From: Vulcanimicrobiota bacterium
GTDB lineage: Bacteria; Vulcanimicrobiota; Vulcanimicrobiia; Vulcanimicrobiales; Vulcanimicrobiaceae
Reading direction: 5' to 3'
Assembly (NCBI GenBank): GCA_028287525.1
Contig: JAQBPM010000132.1
Span: 1-44,940 of the forward strand
DNA: 44,940 nt
Below are positions 26,695 through 35,584 of the stretch, piece by piece. Below the pieces are notes generated by a model that saw nothing but the letters and a program-made list of their open reading frames with translations, made no database searches and had not been told where the DNA came from. The position numbers and the translations under genes are program-made. Within the stretch, counting starts at the first letter, position 1. Every line of letters begins with the position of its first letter.

Positions 26695-26788
26695 ACATTG
26701 GCATCGCGAATCTAGTGACTGAAAAGTGCCTGCATTACAAGCCACAATCGGCGTGACATAATCGGCGCCAAAAAAAAGGAGAGAAAGA

Positions 26789-27250
26789 ATGTCAGCCAGC
26801 CCTATTGAGGTCGTGGGTCAGTGGTTACAAAACGTCGCAAACCCCGATGTGGTCAACAAGATCGTCGCCCAAGACGCCACCTTTGTCTCGCTCAACACCG
26901 AGGACGCGGAACTTACGAAAATCCTACCGTGGGCCGGCACATGGTTCGGCCCGAAGGCGTTCCTCGACGTCCGCGCCGGAATCTCTTCTCAGTGGGACAT
27001 CGAGGCGTTCAATGTAACCACCATGTTCGCTTCCGATGAGAACGTGGGCGTCTTCGGCGACTTTCGGTACAAATCGAAGTCACTCGGAAAAGTGGTCGCG
27101 TCCCCGTTCGCTATCCTGGTCAAAGTCGTCGACGGTAAGGTCACCTATGTTCAGTTCATGGAAGACACCTACGCCGCGGCGTCCAGCTTCCGGAAACAGG
27201 GCACGTGGACCGTCCAAACCAAAGCAGATGCAGAGCCGTTCCAAGTCTGA
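26789..27250 (+). CDS. NTF2-like/SnoaL-fold protein
   Basis: A 153-residue single-domain protein of the SnoaL/ketosteroid-isomerase type. It begins PIEVVGQWLQNVANPDVVNK, then IVAQDATFVSLN, TWFGPKAFLDVRAGISSQWD, DENVGVFGDFRYKSKSLGKV and KVTYVQFMEDTYAAASSF, the helix-strand order of the fold. ATG 26789 has AGGAGAG eight bases upstream after an A-run. It lies in the oxidoreductase island and could act on a ring intermediate, an inference from neighbours. No signal peptide. Confidence 0.82.
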   Translation: MSASPIEVVGQWLQNVANPDVVNKIVAQDATFVSLNTEDAELTKILPWAGTWFGPKAFLDVRAGISSQWDIEAFNVTTMFASDENVGVFGDFRYKSKSLGKVVASPFAILVKVVDGKVTYVQFMEDTYAAASSFRKQGTWTVQTKADAEPFQV

Positions 27251-27513
27251 AGCCTAACCGTGGACGAACAAAAACGGCGGAACGCCGGAAATTGCGCCGG
27301 CGATGCAGGCCGCATCGACGAGCGCAGTGATGTCACGCGACGCTGATTGAACGCAATTGCCGCCGCGGCGAAACGGGCCTTGTCCCGCCGCATTGGGACA
27401 TCGGCGAACGCAATTAAAAAAAAGGTAGCTTCAAGGGCACAAGATTCGAAACGCCTACGGAGATCGTCACAGCGTTTTACGATGATCGACGTGCTAGGGG
27501 TCGCTGGAGATAT

Positions 27514-28455
27514 ATGAAGGCTCTAATCGTTCAGGGTTACGGTCAAGACGCGAGCATCGGCCAGATCGACATGCCGCATGTGAGAGACGGTTATCTGCTC
27601 GTTCGGATGCAGGCGGCCGCGGTGAATCCGTGGGACTACAAACTTATCAGCGGCATGGTAAAGGATCTTTCGCCGATCACGTTTCCATACGTTCCGGGGA
27701 TGGACGGCGCGGGCGTCGTGCTCGAAGTCGGTGCGGGCGCCGATGAATGGAACAAGGGTGACGCCGTGCTCGGCATGTTCGCGACCGGAACGCTCGCACA
27801 ATATGCGTTGATTTCGGCCGCGGACACGCGCCTTGCGCGAAAACCGGACGATTTGGACTTCGAGCACGCGGCCGCCGTTCCGGAGGCCGGGCTGACTGCG
27901 AAGACGATACTGCGCGCGGCAAACGTGCGTGACGGGCAAGATGTGCTCATCATCGGCGCAACCGGGGGCGTCGGGCTGTATGCCACACAGCTTGCGAAGG
28001 CCCAAGGCGCGTGCGTGATTGCAACCGGCAAGAGCGAGGATGCCGATTATCTCCAACGGCTCGGCGTGACCAATGTCATCGACTACGCTTGCGTCGACCT
28101 TACCACGCAGATGCGAAAGCGGTATCCCAGCGGAGTTGATGTCGTCATCGACCTCATCAATACAGGAGACGCTCTGATCCGCGACGCCGACGTCATGCGC
28201 AGGGGCGGGACCCTCGTGTCGTCGCTCTTCGGTCCGGATAAGCGCGCCTATCCGAATGACATCACGGTGCACTATATCCAGCTGCAGGCACAAAAAGGCG
28301 ACCTCGAGGGCCTCGCGCGGCGTGCTGCGATCGGTGAGCTTCAGGTGGAGATCGGACGAACGTACGAGTTTGTGGATGGAGCACAAGCCTTAGCCGACTT
28401 GCGCGACCCGGCGAAGCACACGCGCGGCAAGCTCATCGTTCGCGCGGCGCCCTAA
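27514..28455 (+). CDS. Zinc-independent MDR family quinone oxidoreductase-like protein
   Basis: A 313-residue medium-chain dehydrogenase/reductase. The N-terminal GroES-like domain includes MQAAAVNPWDYKLISGMVKD and PYVPGMDGAGVVLEVGAGAD. The coenzyme domain includes IIGATGGVGLYATQLAKAQG, the A-x-x-G-x-G-x-x-A NADPH motif. The structural-zinc cysteines and catalytic Cys/His ligands of true alcohol dehydrogenases are absent, so it belongs with NADPH:quinone or enone reductases. ATG 27514 has GGAG six bases upstream. An unrelated 263-base gap lies before it. The next gene is an SDR on the same strand. Confidence 0.9.
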   Translation: MKALIVQGYGQDASIGQIDMPHVRDGYLLVRMQAAAVNPWDYKLISGMVKDLSPITFPYVPGMDGAGVVLEVGAGADEWNKGDAVLGMFATGTLAQYALISAADTRLARKPDDLDFEHAAAVPEAGLTAKTILRAANVRDGQDVLIIGATGGVGLYATQLAKAQGACVIATGKSEDADYLQRLGVTNVIDYACVDLTTQMRKRYPSGVDVVIDLINTGDALIRDADVMRRGGTLVSSLFGPDKRAYPNDITVHYIQLQAQKGDLEGLARRAAIGELQVEIGRTYEFVDGAQALADLRDPAKHTRGKLIVRAAP

Positions 28456-28562
28456 ATCGAAGGGGCTGCTCGCGTGCGCAGGCGTGAGATACTTTCAAAG
28501 CATGGCAACGGCGCGCAACGCGGAGCTTGCGCCGATCCTCAAATCACATAGGGAGGACCATC

Positions 28563-29294
28563 ATGGCAGCCAGCAACCGAGACCCTTTCGTCAAGAGGGC
28601 AAGCATGTCAAAAACTATCGTGATCGTCGGGTTCGGGCCCAGCACCTCGACCGCCGTCGCCGAAAAATTCGGCACGGAGGGCTTTTCCGTTGCACTCGTC
28701 GGCCGGAACAAGGACCGCCTCGACGCGGGAGTTTCGGGCTTAAAAGCCAGAGGGATCGTGGCCGGCGCGTTCCCGGCTGACGCCGCCGACCCGGCAGCCA
28801 TCGTCGCGGCAATTCGTAGCGCGCGCAGCGAACTCGGCCCCATCGCTGCAATCCACTGGAACGCGTATGGAGGCACGGAAGCCGGAGATCTTCTCACCGC
28901 CGATCCGGCCGCGCTGCGCGGGATTTTCGACATCGCCGTCTTCGGGCTTCTCGCCGCCACCAGCGAAGCGCTTCCCGATCTCAAGAGCGCCGGCGACGGA
29001 GCCATTCTGATAACGAACGGCTACTTCGGCGAACTGTCGGCGGACATAGACGCAACCGTAACTTCTCTTAACGTGATGGGCGTCGCGCTTGCTGCGGCTG
29101 CGAAAAATAAGCTGGCCGGTATGCTGGCGCAGCGGCTAAAAGGCGACGGCGTCTATGTGGGCGAGGTCATGGTTCGCGGGTCAATCAAGGGCACACCGAC
29201 GGATAGCGGCAATTCGATCGACCCCTCGAAGATCGCAGACAAGTTTTGGGAGGTCTACAAGGCTCGCGGCGAGACGCTCGCAGCCGTCAGCTGA
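28563..29294 (+). CDS. Divergent SDR-fold protein lacking the catalytic Tyr-Lys motif
   Basis: A 243-residue Rossmann-fold protein from ATG 28563, which has GGGAGGA six bases upstream; an alternative ATG is 28605. The nucleotide-binding strand is IVIVGFGPSTSTAVAEKFGT, followed by VALVGRNKDRLD and the Asp-rich turn FPADAADPAAI. Where a classical SDR has Y-x-x-x-K the sequence reads NVMGVALAAAAKNKLAGMLA, with the Tyr missing. The active-site Ser is replaced around ILITNGYFGEL. It is thus likely a non-classical or non-catalytic SDR. It lies between the MDR gene and paoA, all on the same strand. Confidence 0.85.
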   Translation: MAASNRDPFVKRASMSKTIVIVGFGPSTSTAVAEKFGTEGFSVALVGRNKDRLDAGVSGLKARGIVAGAFPADAADPAAIVAAIRSARSELGPIAAIHWNAYGGTEAGDLLTADPAALRGIFDIAVFGLLAATSEALPDLKSAGDGAILITNGYFGELSADIDATVTSLNVMGVALAAAAKNKLAGMLAQRLKGDGVYVGEVMVRGSIKGTPTDSGNSIDPSKIADKFWEVYKARGETLAAVS

Positions 29295-29386
29295 CGGCGG
29301 TTCGTTTGAGCGGGCGCTGTAGGCAGGTGACCAAAACGTAGCATTCCGCCGACGAGTGACGACCGCGACCGGACGGTGTTTGGAGC

Positions 29387-29953
29387 ATGAGTATGTCCAA
29401 CGTTGTTGACAGAAATAGCGCTGACATTGCGGCGAAGACCACGCAGATCGCGCTGACCATCAACGGTCTCGATCGGCGTCTCGAGCTGGATCCGCGCACA
29501 TCGTTGCTTGACGCGCTGCGTGAACATCTCCATCTGACGGGCACCAAGAAGGGCTGCGATCACGGGCAATGTGGTGCTTGCACGGTGCTGATTAACGGCC
29601 GGCGCATCAACGCGTGTCTGACGCTCGCGGTCATGCACGAGGACGACGACATCCTGACGATCGAAGGTCTCGGGTCGCCGGGCGCCCTTCATACCCTGCA
29701 AGCCGCCTTCGTCGAGCGCGACGCCTTCCAGTGCGGCTATTGCACCCCGGGCCAGATCTGTTCGGCCGTGGGTATGCTGGCTGAAGCGAAGGCGGGGTGG
29801 CCGAGCCACGTCACGGCCGACGTCGGATCGCGCGACATCGTGTTGACCGACGGAGAGATCCGCGAGCGGATGAGCGGCAACATCTGTCGGTGCGCAGCCT
29901 ATCCGAACATCGTCGCGGCCATTCGCGATGTCGCGGAGGATGCTCGCACATGA
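29387..29953 (+). CDS. paoA: (2Fe-2S) subunit of PaoABC-type aldehyde oxidoreductase
   Basis: A 188-residue iron-sulfur subunit with both clusters: [16 protein letters not shown] with a downstream Cys (INACLTL), and [17 protein letters not shown] with GNICRCAAY. This matches the small subunit of PaoABC (YagTSR) and related three-subunit aldehyde oxidases. Unlike E. coli PaoA no Tat signal is present; the N-terminus is short and polar ([20 protein letters not shown]), suggesting a cytoplasmic enzyme. ATG 29387 has GGAG just upstream. Its stop overlaps the next start (ATGA), so translation is coupled. Confidence 0.9.
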   Translation: MSMSNVVDRNSADIAAKTTQIALTINGLDRRLELDPRTSLLDALREHLHLTGTKKGCDHGQCGACTVLINGRRINACLTLAVMHEDDDILTIEGLGSPGALHTLQAAFVERDAFQCGYCTPGQICSAVGMLAEAKAGWPSHVTADVGSRDIVLTDGEIRERMSGNICRCAAYPNIVAAIRDVAEDART

Positions 29954-30945
29954 GACCCTTCACCTACGAGCGCGCGACGGATTCGCGAGCGGCGGTGACC
30001 GCGGTGTCCAGAGCCGGCGCGAAATACATCAGCGGCGGCACGAACTTGCTCGATCTCATGAAGCTCGATATCGAGCAGCCGAGCCATTTGGTCGACATCA
30101 GCCGTTTGCCGCTGAAGGACATCGACGAGCTGCCTGACGGCGGATTGCGGATCGGCGCGCAGGCGGTGAACTCCGACGTTGCCGCTGATGGCCGCGTGCG
30201 TACGCGCTACCCGGTGCTCTCACAAGCACTGCTCGCGGGCGCGTCGGGCCAGTTGCGCAACAAGGCATCCGTCGGCGGCAATCTGCTGCAGCGCACCCGC
30301 TGTCCGTATTTCTCTGATACGGCCGCGGCGTGCAACAAGCGCGAACCCGGGTCTGGGTGCTCCGCAATCGGCGGCTTCAACCGCATCCACGCGATCCTTG
30401 GCGCGAGCGACGCCTGCATCGCGACACATCCTTCCGATATGGCCGTCGCGATGACCGCGCTCGACGCGCAGGTCGAACTGCTCGGTGCCGACCAGGCGGT
30501 CAGGCACGTCGCCCTGGTGGATTTCCACCGCCTGCCCGGCAACACGCCGCACATCGAGACCGTGTTGCAGCCGGGCGAGATGATCACGGCCGTCGTGCTG
30601 CCACCGCCGCCACCCGGCCGGCAACTGTATCGCAAGGTGCGCGACCGCGCTTCGTACGCCTTCGCGCTGGTGTCGGTCGCGGCGATCGTCGCGGCAGAGC
30701 GGGGAACGATCACCGCCGCGCGCGTCGCGTTCGGCGGAGTGGCGCACAAGCCGTGGCGCGGCACCGAAGCGGAGGCTGCGCTGATCGACCACCCCGCATC
30801 CGGAGCCACCTTCCGTGCCGCCGCCGATGCCGCTTTCGCGAGCGCCGTCGGACGGGGGCACAACAACTTCAAGATCGAGCTGGCAAAGCGCACCCTCTAC
30901 CGCACGCTGGCGCAAGTCACCCAGCCGGATGAGGACACACCATGA
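29950..30945 (+). CDS. paoB: FAD/4Fe-4S subunit of PaoABC-type aldehyde oxidoreductase
   Basis: A 331-residue FAD-binding subunit of the molybdenum hydroxylase family. ATG 29950 overlaps the paoA stop. The flavin site appears as [20 protein letters not shown] and [20 protein letters not shown]. The loop [20 protein letters not shown] followed by CSAIGG has the Cys pattern of PaoB, which binds an extra 4Fe-4S cluster. This distinguishes it from CoxM/XdhB types. It relays electrons from the 2Fe-2S subunit to the acceptor. Its stop overlaps the paoC start (ATGA). Confidence 0.9.
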   Translation: MRPFTYERATDSRAAVTAVSRAGAKYISGGTNLLDLMKLDIEQPSHLVDISRLPLKDIDELPDGGLRIGAQAVNSDVAADGRVRTRYPVLSQALLAGASGQLRNKASVGGNLLQRTRCPYFSDTAAACNKREPGSGCSAIGGFNRIHAILGASDACIATHPSDMAVAMTALDAQVELLGADQAVRHVALVDFHRLPGNTPHIETVLQPGEMITAVVLPPPPPGRQLYRKVRDRASYAFALVSVAAIVAAERGTITAARVAFGGVAHKPWRGTEAEAALIDHPASGATFRAAADAAFASAVGRGHNNFKIELAKRTLYRTLAQVTQPDEDTP

Positions 30946-33089
30946 CTGCGATGATCGGGAAGCCCGTGAATCGCGTCGACGGCCCGTTGAAGGTGAGCGG
31001 TCAGGCCACCTACGCGTACGAACACTGGGAGAATGACGTCGGCCAGCCGCTCTACGGCTTCATCGTCGGCGCCACGATCGGCAACGGACGTATCGCGCGG
31101 ATCGATACCACCCGTGCCGAACGCGCCGCCGGCGTGCAGCTGGTGATGACACATCTGAATGCACCTGTGCAAGGCATCCCCACCCCCGACCCATCCGTCC
31201 CCTTGCCATACTGGGTCGCGAAGCCGGAACTGAGCAGCCCCGACATTCACCATTACGGCCAGCCGGTGGCGCTCGTCGTCGCGACGACGTTCGAGCAGGC
31301 ACGAGCGGCATCCAATCTCGTCGACGTCGAGTACACCGCGGAGCCGGGACACTACGAATTCGCCGCACGCCACGATCAGGCGTACGCCCCGAAGACGCTG
31401 GTCATGGGAATTGCGACCGACACCGCGGTGGGCGATTTCGACTCCGCCTTCGCCGGCGCCGAGGTCAAGATCGATCAGCGCTTCACGACGCCGTATGAGT
31501 TCTCCCAGCCGATGGAACCGAATGTTTGCCTGGCAGTGCCGCATCGGGACGGGGAGGAGCTGACGGCCTACGTCAGCACGCAGATCGTCTCTGCGGCCCG
31601 TGCCAGAATTGCCAAGACGCTCCTGATGGACCCGCAGCGGATCGACATCGTCGCGCCGTACATCGGCGGGGGATTTGGCTCGAAGCTGGCGGTCCACGCC
31701 GAGACGATCCTCGCGCTCCTCGCGGCTCGGCAGTTGAAGCAGCCGGTCAAGGTCGCGATGACCCGGCAGCAGATCTTTCAACTGGTCGGTATGCGCACCA
31801 CGTCGAGCCAACGTGTGCGCCTTGGCGCGGAGCGTGATGGACGACTGGTCGCCCTTGCCCATGAGGCGACGATGTACGCCAACCCCCAGGAGGAATGGGC
31901 CGAGCCGATGGCCGCCTTCCTGCGCAGCCTTTACGCCGCGCCCAACCGGCTGACGCGCCATCGGCTGGTGCCGCTCGATCTGCAGGGTAATGAAGATGTC
32001 CGAGCGCCGGGTGAGGCGCCGGGCTTGCTGGCGCTTGAGTCGGCGATGGACGAACTCGCGCATGCGCTCGCGATGGACCCCGTCGAGCTGCGGATCGGGA
32101 ACGAGCCGACGCGCGATCCCGAGCGTGACGTGCCCTTCTCGGACCGCCGTCTCGTCGAGTGCATGCGCGAAGGGGCGCACCGCTTCGGCTGGGAGGGCCG
32201 CCCCGCTCGACCCGGGAGCCGGCGCGACGCGCGGTGGCTGGTCGGCTACGGCATGGCGGCGGCCAGCCGCGGGCATCCCCAGGCGCCGACCAAGGCGCGC
32301 GTTCGCATCGGAGCCGACGGGAACGCCGTCGTCCAGTCGGACATGACCGACATCGGGACCGGCACCTACACGATCCTGACCCAGGTCGCCGCCGAATGCC
32401 TCGGGCTGCCGATGGACCGCGTCCGGGTCGAGCTCGGACGTTCGGAGTTTCCAACCAGTTGGGGTTCAGGCGGCTCGTGGGGCGCCGCCAACTCGAGCAA
32501 TGCGGTCCGCCGCGCGTGCGAGGCGCTGTGCGAGAAGCAGCGAACCGCGGATGGTCGCATCCCGGCCGAAGGGCTCGAAGCGGAAGGCGAGATCGTCGGC
32601 GCGTCCGATGATCCGAACTTCACAAACTACTCGATGAGCAGCTACGGGGCCCACTTCGCCGAAGTCGGCGTCGACATCGACACCTGCGAGATCCGGCTCC
32701 GCCGCATGCTGGGCGTGTTCGCGGCAGGGCGCATCCTGAACCACAAGACCGCGCGCTCGCAGCTGATCGGCGGCATGATTTGGGGGGTGGGCGCGGCGCT
32801 GCACGAAGAGGCCGTCATCGACAGCCGCTCCGGCGCCTTCGTCAACCGTGATCTCGCCGAATACTTGGTGCCGGTGCACGCCGACATTCCAGAGATCGAC
32901 GCCATCGTGCTCGACGGCTTCGACGACAAAGCGAACGCACTCGGCGTTAAGGGCATCGGTGAGTTGAGCATCTGCGGCGCCGGAGCGTCGATCGCGAATG
33001 CGGTGTTCAACGCCACCGGCGTGCGGGTGCGCGATTTCCCCATCACGCTCGACAAGGTGTTGCCCGGCTTGCCGCTCGCGGAGGTCTGA
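30942..33089 (+). CDS. paoC: Molybdopterin subunit of PaoABC-type aldehyde oxidoreductase
   Basis: A 715-residue large subunit. ATG 30942 overlaps the paoB stop. Marks include [58 protein letters not shown]-type turn ([12 protein letters not shown]), [20 protein letters not shown] and the closing [20 protein letters not shown], in which E674 is the catalytic Glu. It oxidises aldehydes, often aromatic, to acids with molybdopterin cytosine dinucleotide. The last 65 codons and downstream DNA are repeated at about 34395-34605, where only the 3' end remains. Confidence 0.92.
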   Translation: MTAMIGKPVNRVDGPLKVSGQATYAYEHWENDVGQPLYGFIVGATIGNGRIARIDTTRAERAAGVQLVMTHLNAPVQGIPTPDPSVPLPYWVAKPELSSPDIHHYGQPVALVVATTFEQARAASNLVDVEYTAEPGHYEFAARHDQAYAPKTLVMGIATDTAVGDFDSAFAGAEVKIDQRFTTPYEFSQPMEPNVCLAVPHRDGEELTAYVSTQIVSAARARIAKTLLMDPQRIDIVAPYIGGGFGSKLAVHAETILALLAARQLKQPVKVAMTRQQIFQLVGMRTTSSQRVRLGAERDGRLVALAHEATMYANPQEEWAEPMAAFLRSLYAAPNRLTRHRLVPLDLQGNEDVRAPGEAPGLLALESAMDELAHALAMDPVELRIGNEPTRDPERDVPFSDRRLVECMREGAHRFGWEGRPARPGSRRDARWLVGYGMAAASRGHPQAPTKARVRIGADGNAVVQSDMTDIGTGTYTILTQVAAECLGLPMDRVRVELGRSEFPTSWGSGGSWGAANSSNAVRRACEALCEKQRTADGRIPAEGLEAEGEIVGASDDPNFTNYSMSSYGAHFAEVGVDIDTCEIRLRRMLGVFAAGRILNHKTARSQLIGGMIWGVGAALHEEAVIDSRSGAFVNRDLAEYLVPVHADIPEIDAIVLDGFDDKANALGVKGIGELSICGAGASIANAVFNATGVRVRDFPITLDKVLPGLPLAEV

Positions 33090-33250
33090 CATCGCCCCCG
33101 ATTTTCGGATCGCTATTGCGACCGCGATGAGACGCAACCCGAGAGAGCGAGCGATGTGAGGTCCGCGAGCGTGCTCAGCTGCGCGCGCTCGATCTCGGAA
33201 TACGTGCGGGCGGTGGTGTGGAGTACGTTCAGCCGCCCGACGAACCCGCG
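32882..33250 (+). repeat. Direct repeat, copy 1: paoC 3' end plus regulator 3' end
   Basis: This stretch contains the last 65-70 codons of paoC, the 20-30-base junction and the C-terminal 45 codons of an HTH-GAF regulator on the minus strand. It is repeated in the same direction at 34395-34775 with roughly nine in ten bases matching by eye. In this copy paoC is complete and the regulator is truncated. Confidence 0.85.
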
Positions 33251-33255
33251 TTGTA
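33113..33255 (-). pseudogene. C-terminal remnant of an HTH-GAF regulator
   Basis: Read on the minus strand this gives QRGFVGRLNVLHTTARTYSE and, further on, LADLTSLALSGCVSSRSQ before a TAG. It is nearly identical to the C-termini of the full regulators at 34628 and 36015. Nothing of the HTH or the rest of the GAF domain lies upstream (33256-33424). It is the third copy of the family within 4 kb and has lost more than 80 percent of its length. Confidence 0.85.
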
Positions 33256-33424
33256 CTTTTCGACAACCCGACGCTTTTTGTTCGGGCGCCGAGCAAAGGC
33301 GCGACCGAACGCCGCACTTACAATATGCGACAAGTCGTTGCGCTTGAAGCTTACTTGCTACCGACGATCCGGCATACCGGCGATCGTCATGACTTTAACA
33401 TGAATGCGAAGAGGAGAATTACTC

Positions 33425-34222
33425 ATGAAAGAGGCCGATATCCACACCGTTGCGGGCGCCACAGAAACCTCCACGCAGAAGTCCGGCGTCATAGCCATGC
33501 TCCTGTCTGTCGGGGCCGGGGCAAGCGGCTCGCTAGATCCATTTGACGCTCACTACAAGCAACACAATATTAATCTCGCGGATGGCTTGGAGGGTCTCAG
33601 CGGCTGGGTTGAGACGCTTCCGAAAGACGCCGATCTCGTCTCGCCGATCCGCATCTTTGAGGACGAAGATTATGTCTTCACCCATTCCACGTTCGTCTTT
33701 GGCGAGTTGCTGGTCGGCTTCGATGTCTACCGATTCGAGAACGGAAAGATCGTGGAGCATTGGGACAACCAGCAGCCTATGGCCCAGGCTAATGCGAGTG
33801 GGCATACCATGATTGACGGTCCGACGCGTTCGACCGGTGGCAATAACAGGACTAATAAGACACTGGTGCGTGCGTTTGTCGACGAGTTCTTCGTTCAAGG
33901 ACGCATGGACAAGGTGGCCGGCTACTTTGACGGTGACCATTATATCCAGCATAACCCGCTAGTCGCAGATGGCCTGTCGAGTTTGAGGGCAGCCGTTCTG
34001 ACTGCAGCCAAAGCCGGCGTCGTTACTAAATACGACACCATCCACAAAGTGTTGGGCGAGGGCGATATGGTGCTGGTGCTGGGCGAAGGCCGTTTTGCCG
34101 GAATGCCGACGGCTTTTTACGATTTGTTCCGCGTCGAGAACGGCAAGATTGCAGAGCACTGGGATGTGCTTGCGACGATTCCTGACCGCAGCGCGTGGAA
34201 GAACCTGAACGGTAAATTCTAG
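33425..34222 (+). CDS. Tandem two-domain SnoaL-like protein
   Basis: A 265-residue protein of two consecutive SnoaL/NTF2-like domains related to the 'predicted SnoaL-like aldol condensation-catalysing' group. Domain 1 (about 25-125) contains HYKQHNINLADGLEGLSGWV and VYRFENGKIVEHWDNQQPM. Domain 2 (about 145-260) contains HYIQHNPLVADGLSSLRAAV and LFRVENGKIAEHWDVLATIP. The Y-x-Q-H-N and E-N-G-K-I-x-E-H-W-D phrases recur in both, showing internal duplication. ATG 33425 has AAGAGGAG nine bases upstream. It lies between the two copies of a 370-base direct repeat, as if inserted there. Substrate unknown. Confidence 0.87.
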   Translation: MKEADIHTVAGATETSTQKSGVIAMLLSVGAGASGSLDPFDAHYKQHNINLADGLEGLSGWVETLPKDADLVSPIRIFEDEDYVFTHSTFVFGELLVGFDVYRFENGKIVEHWDNQQPMAQANASGHTMIDGPTRSTGGNNRTNKTLVRAFVDEFFVQGRMDKVAGYFDGDHYIQHNPLVADGLSSLRAAVLTAAKAGVVTKYDTIHKVLGEGDMVLVLGEGRFAGMPTAFYDLFRVENGKIAEHWDVLATIPDRSAWKNLNGKF

Positions 34223-34394
34223 TCATGGCACTGTATCGAAAAGCCGTGTGGGAATAGTCCGCGTCGGAAATTGCGCGCTCAACGGGGTCGTGAGATTGTT
34301 CGACCAGGGCACATTCGTCGTTTCAGGCGCGAGGTACGCGGTCGGACCGCACCGTCTAGCTGTAAGGACCGCGAGCATTGATAACAGGGGACTC
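34223..34394. other. Spacer between tandem SnoaL gene and repeat copy 2
   Basis: A 170-base stretch with a short frame (from GTG 34248) that runs into the paoC fragment. No family is recognised. Its end at about 34395 marks where similarity to the paoC 3' end begins, so it contains one junction of the rearrangement. Confidence 0.4.
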
Positions 34395-34605
34395 GCCGAC
34401 ATCCCAGAGATCGACGCCATCGTGTTCGACGGCTTCGACGACAAGGCAACGCGATTGGCGTCAAGGGCATCGGTGAGCTGAGCATCTGCGGTGCCGGAGC
34501 GTCGATCGCGAATGCGGTGTTCAACGCCACCAGGGGTGCGGGGTGCGCGATTTCCCCATCACGCTCGACAAGATGCGGCCCGGCTTGCCGCTCACGGAGG
34601 TCTGA
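34395..34605 (+). pseudogene. 3' fragment of a paoC-like gene
   Basis: The stretch reads [17 protein letters not shown] as in paoC. A one-base loss then changes the frame, and [20 protein letters not shown] is recovered in the next frame. A second small indel follows near TRGAG, and the end reads FPITLDKMRPGLPLTEV with a TGA at about 34605. It has no start and at least two indels compared with paoC at 32882-33089. It is a dead copy of the last 70 codons. Confidence 0.85.
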
Positions 34606-34775
34606 CATTGCCCCGATCCTCGGATGGTTACTGCGACCGCGATGAGACGCAACCCGAGAGAGCGAGCGACGTGAGGTCCGCGAGCGTGCTCAGCTGCGCG
34701 AGCTCGAGCTCGGAATACGTTTGGGCGGTGGTGGTGCGGAGTATGTTGAGGTGCCCGACGAACCCGCGTTGTGAT
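34395..34775 (+). repeat. Direct repeat, copy 2: paoC 3' end plus regulator 3' end
   Basis: This matches 32882-33250 across both the paoC end and the convergent regulator end, including the intergenic junction (GGAGGTCTGACAT and following). In this copy the regulator is complete and paoC is the truncated partner, the mirror image of copy 1. Confidence 0.85.
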
Positions 34776-35545
34776 CGGATGTTCGCCATGGCGAACGAAT
34801 GGTCGTCCAAGCCGACGGCATCGAGTGCTTCGCGGTTCTTCGCGGCGAGGTCGGGGAAACGGGCCTCGCGCTCGGAACGGGTCACCAGGTCGCCGGGCCG
34901 TGCCATGAGCGTGTAGCAGCAGAGGTCATCGATGACGGCGCCGCCCCAGCGCTCGCGGACCAGCGCTTCGAACCGCTTCAGGCGATCTCCGTCTTCGTCG
35001 AAATCGCCGGTCGCCGCCAAATCCCAACGGCCCTCCCCGACCCTCGTGGATGTCAATATCACGGCCGGCGCGAACTGCATCATCGCGTAGTCCCGAACGA
35101 CCGTCAGCACTTCCGCTTCCGTCGTCGCAGCCCACAGGTGCCGCGTGAGACGACGCAACGATCCGAACGCGTCGAGCATCGCGGTCGAACGGTCCATTAA
35201 GGAAACTGAGCGAAGCTCGGGGACGGCGAGCCGGAACAGCGCCGCGCGTTCGGCGGGGTTCATCATCAGCGCGTCGGCGACCCGAGCTAGGATGGCTGCG
35301 GAGACGTGCACCGCGTGGTCGCCCTCCATCAGCAGGTACCACTGGCGGCTGATCCCGACGACTTCGGCGACCTCCTCCTGGCTGACGGTCTTCCCGATGC
35401 GCATTGGCGGGCGCAGGTACTGGCCCAGCGACAGACGGTCAGGACCGATCCGTGCGCGGCACCGCTTGAGGAGCCCGCCCAGCCGATCCTGCACTTCCTC
35501 GGTGTAAACGTTCAAGGTCGCCGACGATGTCGCATCGCGTCCCAT
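34628..35545 (-). CDS. HTH (XRE/MmyB-type) regulator with GAF-like domain, paralogue 1
   Basis: A 305-residue regulator. Residues 10-100 form the Cro/C1-type HTH: VSQEEVAEVVGISRQWYLLM, then VSAAILARVADALMMNPAER and FRLAVPEL, as in MmyB-like regulators. The C-terminal two thirds (about 120-300) is GAF-like rather than the usual MmyB ligand domain: FGSLRRLTRHLWAATTEAEV, LTVVRDYAMMQFAPAVILTS and AQTYSELELAQLSTLADLTS. ATG 35545 is chosen; upstream codons are non-homologous in frame to paralogue 2 and overlap the promoter at 35556-35584. It converges on the paoC fragment. It is close to 36015-36950 throughout. Confidence 0.87.
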   Translation of the reverse strand: MGRDATSSATLNVYTEEVQDRLGGLLKRCRARIGPDRLSLGQYLRPPMRIGKTVSQEEVAEVVGISRQWYLLMEGDHAVHVSAAILARVADALMMNPAERAALFRLAVPELRSVSLMDRSTAMLDAFGSLRRLTRHLWAATTEAEVLTVVRDYAMMQFAPAVILTSTRVGEGRWDLAATGDFDEDGDRLKRFEALVRERWGGAVIDDLCCYTLMARPGDLVTRSEREARFPDLAAKNREALDAVGLDDHSFAMANIRSQRGFVGHLNILRTTTAQTYSELELAQLSTLADLTSLALSGCVSSRSQ

Positions 35546-35555
35546 TGAGGGACGA

Positions 35556-35584
35556 ATGATCGCACGACCGCGAAACGGCGTCAA
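35556..35584 (-). promoter_or_regulatory. Candidate sigma-70 promoter of HTH-GAF paralogue 1
   Basis: On the minus strand TTGACG (complement of 35579-35584) is separated by exactly 17 bases from GATCAT (35556-35561). The same hexamers with the same spacing occur at 36941-36969 before paralogue 2. Similarity between the two loci ends just upstream, at CAAACAACC. The predicted start lies within about ten bases of ATG 35545, giving a very short or absent leader. Confidence 0.5.

Noticed and set aside
29797-29949. Longer N-terminus for the PaoB-like subunit
   Set aside because: It overlaps the cysteine-rich end of paoA in another frame; ATG 29950 overlaps the paoA stop in the usual ATGA arrangement and begins the FAD domain.
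34248-34481. 77-codon plus-strand frame after the tandem SnoaL gene
   Set aside because: Its second half is the paoC fragment read until a frameshift; the first half has no motif and no ribosome site.
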